Positions 1 through 6,120 of a stretch of 10,602 nucleotides of DNA are shown one piece after another. The stretch's first letter is position 1; each line of letters opens with the position of its first letter. Source of the DNA: PVC group bacterium (ex Bugula neritina AB1). Its GTDB lineage: Bacteria > GCA-001730085. The position numbers and the translations under genes were made by a program. The stretch is taken from NCBI GenBank assembly GCA_001730085.1, contig MDLB01000055.1:1-10602 (forward strand), given 5' to 3'. The notes under the pieces are model-generated. The model saw only the letters and a list, made by a program, of their open reading frames with translations. It searched no databases and was not told the origin of the DNA.

Positions 1-135
1 GGCTACAGTGCAAACGCTGACCGTAATGCGGGGCGTAATATCTTAGAGGCAGGGCATGCCTTGTTAGCTTGTGGAGAAAATCCGTTAGGAATTTCTATGA
101 AGCAAGAACCCCTAGTTGCTAAAAAAATAGCTTAG
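1..135 (+). CDS. tnpB: TnpB (IS200/IS605-family RNA-guided nuclease), C-terminal end only
   Basis: The reading frame is open from the window edge to a TAG at 133-135, giving 44 residues that start [20 protein letters not shown]. This is the signature end of TnpB/OrfB proteins: the G-Y after the last cysteine of the zinc finger, then the NAD-x-NA-x-x-NI block holding the third RuvC-like catalytic aspartate (residue 7 of the visible part), then a short basic tail containing MKQEP. TnpB is known as an RNA-guided DNA endonuclease that helps IS200/IS605 elements persist. The rest of the gene, including the first two catalytic acids and most of the zinc finger, lies left of the window, so I cannot tell whether it is intact. 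The element's right end follows 13 bases after the stop, as is usual for this family. Confidence 0.85.
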   Translation, partial: GYSANADRNAGRNILEAGHALLACGENPLGISMKQEPLVAKKIA

Positions 136-147
136 TAAATCTAGGAA

Positions 148-178
148 TCACCTTCCTTTAGGTAGGTGAGGATGTCAA
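148..178 (+). mobile_element. Right end of the IS200/IS605-type element (subterminal hairpin and terminus)
   Basis: An imperfect palindrome at 148-169 (arms TCACCT and AGGTGA, then CCT and AGG, with one T-T mismatch) forms the stem-loop expected near the right end of IS200/IS605 elements, where the Y1 transposase binds. The following bases GAGGATGTCAA end in TCAA, which matches the right cleavage tetranucleotide known for IS608. The element probably ends at about 178. In characterised TnpB systems the guide RNA scaffold covers the end of tnpB and this right end, and the guide is copied from flanking DNA starting just past the terminus. The exact boundary is inferred. Confidence 0.7.
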
Positions 179-361
179 CTCTTAAGGATTTAAGAAAATC
201 ATTGTGACTCTTAAAATTTAGACTCTTTCTATCAGATACATAACAAATATTTAGCCGCTGTAAAATCTGTTTTACAAATGAAAACTCTTTATCTCGATTT
301 ATTGCATCGGATTCGAGTAAAGCAGAGAAAAAGTCTTCACATCACTCTTTCTGAGCGCTTT

Positions 362-382
362 TCCCAGAAGCATGGGATTTTT
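362..382 (+). terminator. Possible short intrinsic terminator, plus strand
   Basis: The arms TCCCA (362-366) and TGGGA (373-377) enclose a six-base loop and are followed by five T residues (378-382) on the plus strand. The five-pair stem is short, so this is only a candidate. It lies at the 3' boundary of the convergent membrane-protein gene and could stop transcription running rightwards out of the TnpB element. Confidence 0.3.
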
Positions 383-1707
383 CAGGAAGATTTTTCTAAA
401 AGCCTATAAAAATATTGAGCAATAACATCTCTATTTTTTATAAACAAAGATAGTTGACCTCTAATCATCGACGCCCCAAAACCTTGAGTTAAGTCTAGAC
501 TTTCTGAAACACAGGTACATATCTTTAGACATTTGTTAAAAATATCACCCGACGTACGAGGGGTTTCCTCCAAAGAACGAGCCCAGTCTTTTAATTCATC
601 TGTGTCATTTTTCACAGCTATCATGAGTTCTAAAAGTTTTTGTATTGTTTCCTGATCCATAGATCCTTTGAGGCTTATATTTGTGCAAGAACCTTCTAAC
701 TCGTTTTTCAATTCCCTAAAGTTTTTACGAAAAATATTTAAAAATTTCACGATTTTTTCATCATTCACTTTATTTTCTCGTAAAAAAGACTCCAAATCTT
801 CCGCTCCATCTATCTTCATTAGTTCTTCAAAATCTAACTCTTTTTCTTTCTCTACCAAAGATTTAACAAAATCAATCAATTTCCTTTCAGTATCGCTATC
901 ATTAGCTACCCTATATACTCCTTCACCGTGAGATCCTTCGTTTGCAATATCTTGCATTGAGGATTCACTCGGGTTAGAACTATTTTTCTCTAAAAATCCG
1001 ACTTGATTAGATTTATGACTCTCCTGTGGATCATTTTTTTGTCTTTTACCTACGAGTTTATCCCAATATTTTTTTAATTTTTTTTGATAAATAAACCTAA
1101 TGATGGGAAAAGATGAAAAAAGAAAAGCTAATGATAAGCAACTAAGACCTATCAAACTAAGAGTGTTTCTTGTGATAAAAATATGTACAAAAACACACGC
1201 CATTGTTATAACAAAAAAGACAGAAGCTTGTATGAGAAACATTTTTAAGATTTTTTCATGCTTATGATTTTTATATCTATGATTCATAGAGCTCCTAAGC
1301 TCATCGCTTTGCAAAAGAAAGCTTTTAGCAAAGAGAAAAAAAGTCACGAATAAAAAATATCCCACTATAAACAAAACTAAAAGAATCAAAAAAAATAAAG
1401 GGTTTATGGGTAGAAATTCAGTAAAGATTTTCGGACAAAAAAATATCCCAGCAAAACAAATAATCACTATTTGAATAGAAATAAGAGCGATCATAAAAAA
1501 CTTTTTATTGAATAAAAAACCTTTTAATTTGGATTTTTTTATTCTCTCTGGGGATTGCTTTACTAGAGACAGTGGAGCATCTTGGAATATGTTTTGCATC
1601 GTTTCTGAATTAGAAAATGTTGCAGGAGCTAAAGATATGGAATAATCATATAGAAAAAAAGCCATAAAAAACTGCATAAAAATGATCGAAAATATACTTT
1701 TTTTCAT
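382..1707 (-). CDS. Hypothetical multi-pass membrane protein with N-terminal signal-like segment and charged C-terminal domain
   Basis: I do not recognise a family for this 441-residue protein. The ATG at 1707 has a good ribosome site, GGAGAG, about ten bases upstream. Residues 1-27 look like a signal peptide or anchor (Lys-Lys, then a Phe-rich hydrophobic core, then SLA-P). Four further hydrophobic segments lie at about 71-91, 102-130, 157-178 and 183-206. Basic loops at 131-156 and 207-224 suggest these face the cytoplasm, which would put the long C-terminal part (about 210-441) inside the cell. That part is Ser/Asn/Glu-rich near 225-272 and then highly charged and probably helical (272-380), with possible coiled-coil character. 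The basic stretch at 51-69 before the second segment fits badly with an exported N-terminus, so the topology is uncertain. It is single, with its own promoter, and is more AT-rich than the his genes. It could be an envelope protein or a lineage-specific host-interaction factor; nothing in it proves either. Confidence 0.75.
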   Translation of the reverse strand: MKKSIFSIIFMQFFMAFFLYDYSISLAPATFSNSETMQNIFQDAPLSLVKQSPERIKKSKLKGFLFNKKFFMIALISIQIVIICFAGIFFCPKIFTEFLPINPLFFLILLVLFIVGYFLFVTFFLFAKSFLLQSDELRSSMNHRYKNHKHEKILKMFLIQASVFFVITMACVFVHIFITRNTLSLIGLSCLSLAFLFSSFPIIRFIYQKKLKKYWDKLVGKRQKNDPQESHKSNQVGFLEKNSSNPSESSMQDIANEGSHGEGVYRVANDSDTERKLIDFVKSLVEKEKELDFEELMKIDGAEDLESFLRENKVNDEKIVKFLNIFRKNFRELKNELEGSCTNISLKGSMDQETIQKLLELMIAVKNDTDELKDWARSLEETPRTSGDIFNKCLKICTCVSESLDLTQGFGASMIRGQLSLFIKNRDVIAQYFYRLLEKSS

Positions 1708-1783
1708 ACTCTATAATCTCTCCAATAGATTTTTATTAAAAAAAATAAAATCTTGACAGCATTGAACCGTTACAGAATAATTA

Positions 1784-1812
1784 ATTCTAATAAAAATAAA
1801 AATCAAAGTCAA
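1784..1812 (-). promoter_or_regulatory. Sigma70-like promoter for the membrane protein gene
   Basis: On the minus strand TTGACT (1812-1807) is separated by exactly 17 bases from TAGAAT (1789-1784). Each box matches its consensus at five of six positions. The predicted start near 1777 would give a leader of about 70 bases to the ATG at 1707. The surroundings are very AT-rich, so chance -10 matches are common, but the TTGACT box with ideal spacing raises confidence. Confidence 0.55.
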
Positions 1813-2269
1813 TATAGAATGAAAACAAAAAATATTAAATATTTATAAGTTTATTTAAAAAATATCTTTGAATTCCTTAAAAAATCCTAGTAAAAATAGC
1901 TTTTCTTCTTACTCCTTCGAAGGAAGAGTTCCAAATCGCAAAGCGAAGGTAGTCATCTTTTTAAAAGATTTTTTTAATCTCCTGATCAACTCAAGCATAA
2001 CTACACATTCGAATATTTTTTTATTTTTAATCAAAACAGAAAGAATATTATAAGATAAGAACATTGCAAAGTAGCATATAAAACTTTTTATCGCTCTTTT
2101 AAAAAAAAATTTATTGGGACGAAAAACCCGTAGTCGACTACGGGTATGAACTTTTTTCGAAATAATAAATTTTAAAATAAAATTCATAGATATCTAGAAC
2201 ATTGGAACATTGCTAAAAAGTTTTTTTAAATGCAGAAATGAAATTTACAAATAAGAGACCAATATCATT
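1813..2269. other. Gene-poor, AT-rich intergenic stretch
   Basis: No supported gene lies here. A 92-codon minus-strand frame (1909-2187) has no ribosome site, is dominated by Lys/Phe/Ile codons and reads through a perfect palindrome, so I treat it as chance or a decayed remnant. A 61-codon plus-strand frame (1868-2053) overlaps it and is equally unsupported. Structured elements seen: the 20-bp palindrome at 2126-2145, a 12-bp palindrome TCCTTCGAAGGA near 1914-1925, and an 8-bp tandem duplication at 2197-2212. Confidence 0.5.
2126..2145. repeat. Perfect 20-bp palindrome
   Basis: ACCCGTAGTCGACTACGGGT is an exact inverted repeat. As RNA it would form an eight-pair, GC-rich stem closed by a TCGA loop. 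On the minus strand it is followed directly by TTTTC and preceded by an A-rich run, so it resembles an intrinsic terminator, but no gene ends just upstream and the his operon already has a better terminator at 2270-2310. It could be a backup terminator, a protein-binding site or one copy of a dispersed palindromic repeat. Confidence 0.6.
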
Positions 2270-2310
2270 AAAAAAAACACGTGAAACATTAGAAAAGTTT
2301 CACGTGTTTT
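2270..2310 (-). terminator. Intrinsic terminator of the his operon
   Basis: Fourteen-base arms (2297-2310 and 2274-2287; core GTTTCACGTG) enclose a nine-base loop. On the minus strand the second arm runs into eight consecutive T residues (2277-2270). This is a strong Rho-independent terminator for transcription leaving hisH. The hisH stop codon (2302-2300) lies inside the first arm, so the terminator uses the last coding bases. A shorter T run on the other side could allow weak action in the opposite direction. Confidence 0.85.
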
Positions 2311-2920
2311 CTAAAAAGTTTTTCAGGATTTTTAATCCGACTTCTTGGCTTTTTTCTGGGTGAAACTGCAAGCCATAAGTCTGTCCACTTTTGAAAGCTG
2401 AACAAAAAGGTTTCCCGTAGTGCGTTGTAGCTAAAATCAAACTCTCATCGGTGATTTTTACGTGATAAGAATGAACAAAATAAACATAAGGAGTCTCGGG
2501 CAAATTTTCAAAAATAGGATCTTTTTTAGATATATCTAAGCTATTCCAACCCATGTGTGGGATTTTCAAGCCTTCTGAATCAAAAGAAAATCGTGTCACT
2601 TCACCCTTGATAAAACCCAAGCCAACGTGTTCACCCATTTCATAACTCTTGTCCAATAGCAACTGCATCCCCAAACAGATACCCAAAATTTTTTTACCTC
2701 GGACAAAGGCTTCCTTAAGAGGTTCAATCATCTTTTTCTTGTGCAAAGAAACCATCCCATCCTCAAAGGCTCCAACACCAGGTAATATCAAGCAATCTGC
2801 CTCATGTATCGAAGAAGCGTCTACAGCTAACGAACTTTCATATCCCAAAAAAGTCAAAGCGTTTTGAACACTATGAACATTACCCATGTCGTAATCAATG
2901 ATTTTAATATTCATCGGCAT
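2300..2920 (-). CDS. hisH: Imidazole glycerol phosphate synthase, glutaminase subunit HisH
   Basis: HisH hydrolyses glutamine and passes ammonia to HisF, which forms IGP and AICAR (histidine step 5, cytoplasmic). It is a class I glutamine amidotransferase. From this ATG the protein is 206 residues, close to the usual size of about 200. The nucleophile is Cys82 in GICLGMQ, and His187 and Glu189 in LQFHPEKS complete the triad. The family blocks IIDYDMGN, LPGVGAF, IPHMGWN and YFVHSYH are present. Start choice: the frame also opens at TTG 2923, ATG 2920 and ATG 2914. ATG 2920 overlaps the hisB stop (TGATG) and lies ten bases from AAAGGTG, so I prefer it; ATG 2914 fits the usual protein N-terminus (MNIKIIDY) equally well. 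It is the last gene of the cluster. Its obligate partner HisF is not encoded here. Confidence 0.95.
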   Translation of the reverse strand: MPMNIKIIDYDMGNVHSVQNALTFLGYESSLAVDASSIHEADCLILPGVGAFEDGMVSLHKKKMIEPLKEAFVRGKKILGICLGMQLLLDKSYEMGEHVGLGFIKGEVTRFSFDSEGLKIPHMGWNSLDISKKDPIFENLPETPYVYFVHSYHVKITDESLILATTHYGKPFCSAFKSGQTYGLQFHPEKSQEVGLKILKNFLENT

Positions 2921-3525
2921 CAATCCAAAACACCTTTGGTCGAAGGGATCCCTGTCACTCGTGAATCAAAAGACATGGCCATCCGCAAAGATCTTGCCAC
3001 AGATTTGAAAGAAGCCTCATAAACATGGTGAGCATTCTTACCTTTTATCATATCTATATGTAAATTTAAACCCATCCGGTTACAAAAAGCTCTCCAAAAC
3101 TCTTCCAAAAGATCTAAAGAAAAGTTTTTGATCAAGTGATCTTCTGTTTTAATATTGTACAGTAAATAGGGTCTTCCAGAGATATCAAGAGCGGTGTTAA
3201 CAAGAGCTTCCTCCATGGCTAAAGAAAAATGGCCATAACGAACAATTCCTTTGCGATCCCCTAGTGCTGATTTAAACGCATCCCCTAAACAGATACCTAC
3301 ATCTTCAACTGTGTGATGATCATCTATATCTGTATCTCCTTTAGCTCGCACTTTTAAATCAACAGCACTGTGTTTGGTTAAAGCGACAAGCATATGATCA
3401 AAAAAAGGAACTGTCGTTTGGATATCATGAGACCCCGTACCATCTATATTCAAATCGATAGAAATCTGCGTCTCTTGACTTTCTCTTACAATCTGACTTT
3501 TTCTTTCAACACAAGGATTTTTCAC
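2920..3525 (-). CDS. hisB: Imidazoleglycerol-phosphate dehydratase HisB (monofunctional)
   Basis: HisB is a manganese-dependent enzyme that dehydrates IGP to imidazole acetol phosphate (histidine step 6, cytoplasmic). The 201 residues match the single-domain form; the N-terminal histidinol-phosphatase domain of enterobacterial HisB is absent. Metal-binding motifs are clear: FFDHML (41-46), DDHHTVED (68-75), MEEALV (104-109) and HHVYEA (166-171). The start is a GTG at 3525, supported by a near-perfect ribosome site AAAAGGAGG five bases upstream. A 33-base gap separates it from hisC, the only gap inside the cluster, and its stop overlaps the hisH start. Because the phosphatase domain is missing, a separate HisN-type enzyme would be needed for histidinol-phosphate hydrolysis; none is in the window. 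Confidence 0.96.
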   Translation of the reverse strand: MKNPCVERKSQIVRESQETQISIDLNIDGTGSHDIQTTVPFFDHMLVALTKHSAVDLKVRAKGDTDIDDHHTVEDVGICLGDAFKSALGDRKGIVRYGHFSLAMEEALVNTALDISGRPYLLYNIKTEDHLIKNFSLDLLEEFWRAFCNRMGLNLHIDMIKGKNAHHVYEASFKSVARSLRMAMSFDSRVTGIPSTKGVLD

Positions 3526-3558
3526 AAAAACCTCCTTTTCTAAATAAATTAGATCCTC

Positions 3559-4590
3559 TCACTTTAAAAAGCGTAAGAATTCTTTCATTTCTGCATCTCT
3601 TCCGATCGTTACACGTAAATTACCTGGGAACCCACTAAAATAACGGACGTAAATATTTTGCTCTTTCAAACAAGTGTATAGATCAAAAACAGAAATATCT
3701 TTCCTTTCTATCCAAAGAAAGTTCGCATGAGACGGATAAACTTTCCAGCCCAAATCTAATAATTCTTGGGTAAGCCATTCACGTGTCTGCTTGATTTTTT
3801 CGATATTTTTATCCATTAGAGTTTTAACATCAAGTGCAGCTAGTGCCAATTTCTGAGTAAATAGATTAATATTATACGAATCTTTCACTTTCATGAGCTG
3901 TTCTATCAAGACTTTTTGCCCATAAGCCCAACCCAGTCGGATGCCAGCAAGACCAAAAGACTTGGACATCGTTCTCAAAACAACCACATTATCACATTCA
4001 TCCACAAGAGATAGGCAATTGTCGTCGGCAAAATCAACATAGGCCTCATCGATAACACATAAGCCCGAGAAGGCATTCGCCCATTCGCGCATTTGAACCT
4101 TTGGGATCATTGTTCCAGAGGGAGAGTTAGGATTAGCTAAAAATAAAACTTTCGCATCAACAGAAGCAACTTGATCAATCGTCAAAGAAAAATTTTTATC
4201 AAAAGGGATTTCAACCACATCAACTTTTTGGATTTCTGCCAAAGTTTTATACAACACATACGTAGGGAAAGGAAATGCTACCTTCTGACCCGGCAAAACA
4301 CAGGCCCTCATCAACATCGTCAAAAGTTCATCCGAACCATTCCCTATTAAAACTTTTTCAGGTGAAAGATCATATGTTGCAGCGATTTTCTTTCGCAGTT
4401 GCGACGCATCAGATGAAGGATATTTCCGAAAGTCAGATCCTTTTATCTTTTTTAAGGCATCCATAACAGCCTGTGGTGGATCATACGGAGACTCATTGGT
4501 ATTCAACTTTATACATTTTTCATCTGAAGGTTGTTCACCTGGAACATATCCTTCCATCCCCCGGATATGTTCACTAATAAATTCTTTCAT
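3559..4590 (-). CDS. hisC: Histidinol-phosphate aminotransferase HisC
   Basis: HisC is a PLP enzyme of fold type I that transfers an amino group from glutamate to imidazole acetol phosphate (histidine step 7). The 343 residues are normal for the family. Visible active-site features: LNTNESP (29-35), GNGSDELL (83-90), NPNSPSGT (153-160) with the PLP-contacting Asn, VIDEAYVDF (179-187) with the Asp that pairs with the pyridine nitrogen and Tyr184, TMSKSFGLAGIRLGW (207-221) with Schiff-base Lys210 and phosphate-binding Arg218, and NLRVTIG (324-330) with the carboxylate-binding Arg326. The ATG at 4590 overlaps the hisD stop codon as ATGA, so translation is probably coupled. Some members of this family also act on aromatic amino acids, but the his context makes HisC the natural call. 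Confidence 0.96.
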   Translation of the reverse strand: MKEFISEHIRGMEGYVPGEQPSDEKCIKLNTNESPYDPPQAVMDALKKIKGSDFRKYPSSDASQLRKKIAATYDLSPEKVLIGNGSDELLTMLMRACVLPGQKVAFPFPTYVLYKTLAEIQKVDVVEIPFDKNFSLTIDQVASVDAKVLFLANPNSPSGTMIPKVQMREWANAFSGLCVIDEAYVDFADDNCLSLVDECDNVVVLRTMSKSFGLAGIRLGWAYGQKVLIEQLMKVKDSYNINLFTQKLALAALDVKTLMDKNIEKIKQTREWLTQELLDLGWKVYPSHANFLWIERKDISVFDLYTCLKEQNIYVRYFSGFPGNLRVTIGRDAEMKEFLRFLK

Positions 4591-5894
4591 ACAGACTCAC
4601 TTTTCTTTTTTTTCAAACGGATTTCCATCGATTGAGCATGAGCTTCTAAGCCTTCGAGACGAGCAAAAGCCCCAACGCCTAATGCCACTTTTTCAAAAGC
4701 TTCCGGTGTATAAGAAATCAAACTAGACGTTTTTAAAAAGCTCATCACGCTCAAAGGTGATGAGAATTTTGCGGCTCCACTTGTCGGCAAAACATGACTC
4801 GGACCTGCCCAATAGTCTCCTAAAGGCTCAGGTGCATATCGCCCAAGAAAAATAGCTCCAGCATGTTTCACCTGGTCAAGCAAAGACTGGGGATCGTCAA
4901 TCATTAGTTGTAAATGCTCTGGAGCTAAGGCATTCACAATTTTTGCTAGCTTTTTATCATCTTCCACAACAAAAATCCCCGCATGATTTTCCCAAGATCT
5001 CTCAATGATTTCTCTGCGCGGCATCTCTTTCATTTTTTTTTCAAAACTCTCTATCACACGCTCGGCATAGTTTTGTTGAGAACAGATCAAATAAGAAGCA
5101 GCAAGCGGGTCATGCTCAGCTTGAGACATAAGGTCACAAACAACCCAATCAACAGGGGTTTTTTCATCGGTAACCAACATGATTTCACTCGGACCTGCTA
5201 TCATATCTATATCAACAAGGCCAAAAACTTCTTTTTTAGCTAAGGCCACGTAGACATTCCCTGGGCCAACAATTTTATCAACAGGCTTTATCGTTGATGT
5301 CCCATAAGCCAAAGCTCCAATAGCTTGAGCTCCACCAACTTGATAAACTTCATCCACACCGCATAAATCACAAGCATAAGTTATCGCAGGGTGAATTTTA
5401 CCTTCATGGGTCGGAGGAGAAACAACAACAACCTCTTTAACTCCAGCTATTTTAGCGGGAATAACCGTCATTAAAACAGTAGATATCAAAGGGGCCGTTC
5501 CTCCTGGGATATACACCCCCACCCTATCCATAGGCGTATATCTTAAACCTAAAGACACACCTTCTTTTTCATTTAAAACATGCGAAGAGTCAGGCAATAG
5601 AGACGATTGGTATTCTTCGATATTTTGCTTAGAAGACTTCAAAATATTTTTCATTTCGTCTGAAAAACCCGAGCCTTTATGATAGTCTTTGGCAGGAATT
5701 TTCAACTTATCAGGAGACAAAGAAACCTTATCCCACTTCAAAGTATTATTGATAAGTGCTTCATCACCTTTTTTCTGTATATCTTTCAGTATATCAAGAA
5801 CAGCTTCTCTTTCCTTTGTGAACATCGTTATGTTCCTGGAGGAAAAAGATCCTAAAAGCGCATCTGTTATCTCGTTATGTTTGAATAGCTTCAC
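4587..5894 (-). CDS. hisD: Histidinol dehydrogenase HisD
   Basis: HisD is a zinc- and NAD-dependent enzyme that oxidises L-histidinol to histidine in two steps (last reactions of the pathway). The length of 435 residues is standard. The zinc and catalytic residues known from E. coli HisD are all seen at matching positions: Gln258 and His261 in MSQAEHD, Glu326 and His327 in APEHLQ, Asp360 in GDYWAGPSH and His419 in GLEAHAQS. The block VYIPGGTAPLISTVLM (127-142) and the IVGPGN loop (208-213) are also typical. The start is a GTG at 5894 with GAGAGG six bases upstream; no ATG gives a better N-terminus. It is the first gene of the hisDCBH cluster, 226 bases downstream of alaS. The C-terminal tail is unusually lysine-rich (KKKKSESV). 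Confidence 0.97.
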   Translation of the reverse strand: MKLFKHNEITDALLGSFSSRNITMFTKEREAVLDILKDIQKKGDEALINNTLKWDKVSLSPDKLKIPAKDYHKGSGFSDEMKNILKSSKQNIEEYQSSLLPDSSHVLNEKEGVSLGLRYTPMDRVGVYIPGGTAPLISTVLMTVIPAKIAGVKEVVVVSPPTHEGKIHPAITYACDLCGVDEVYQVGGAQAIGALAYGTSTIKPVDKIVGPGNVYVALAKKEVFGLVDIDMIAGPSEIMLVTDEKTPVDWVVCDLMSQAEHDPLAASYLICSQQNYAERVIESFEKKMKEMPRREIIERSWENHAGIFVVEDDKKLAKIVNALAPEHLQLMIDDPQSLLDQVKHAGAIFLGRYAPEPLGDYWAGPSHVLPTSGAAKFSSPLSVMSFLKTSSLISYTPEAFEKVALGVGAFARLEGLEAHAQSMEIRLKKKKSESV

Positions 5895-6092
5895 ACCAAA
5901 CCTCTCACAGGAAGACTGTTAAAAAATAGTGTAACTTTTTCTTAGGGCATCTACAGGTCTTCTTCTTATTTTTCAAAACCATTGCCCGCATAAACCACAT
6001 TGCTTCCAACAAAAAAGGTGGTTTATTTTATAGTAACCTCTTTACCTCTTGCTCTTAAAACAAAAAGAACCTTATTTAACATAAAGTCTTAT

Positions 6093-6119
6093 AAAAACGA
6101 TTTTGGGTCTCACCAAAAT
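6093..6119 (-). terminator. Weak intrinsic terminator after alaS
   Basis: Immediately after the alaS stop, the arms ATTTTGG (6119-6113) and CCAAAAT (6106-6100) enclose a six-base loop and are followed by CG and five T residues (6097-6093) on the minus strand. The stem has only two GC pairs, so readthrough from yajQ-alaS into hisD is plausible. Confidence 0.5.
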
Positions 6120-6120
6120 T

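Noticed and set aside
668-931. 87-codon plus-strand frame rich in Ser and Phe
   Set aside because: It lies wholly antisense to the better supported membrane-protein gene and has the Ser/Phe/Lys bias expected from the complement of an AT-rich coding strand.
1909-2187. 92-codon minus-strand frame between the membrane protein gene and hisH
   Set aside because: No ribosome site, extreme Lys/Phe/Ile bias, and it reads through the 20-bp palindrome; the overlapping plus-strand frame at 1868-2053 is no better. Treated as chance or an unrecognisable remnant.
2213-2323. Thirteen-base direct repeat CTAAAAAGTTTTT at 2213 and 2311
   Set aside because: It consists almost entirely of A and T runs in very AT-rich DNA, and the second copy is part of the hisH coding end; chance is a sufficient explanation.
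2920-3525. Bifunctional HisNB or a truncated version of it
   Set aside because: The 201-residue protein starts at a GTG with an excellent ribosome site and has the normal length of the single-domain dehydratase, so nothing is missing.
5895-6120. His attenuator or T-box riboswitch upstream of hisD
   Set aside because: No run of histidine codons in any short leader frame and no T-box core motif. Only a simple inverted repeat and a weak alaS terminator were found.
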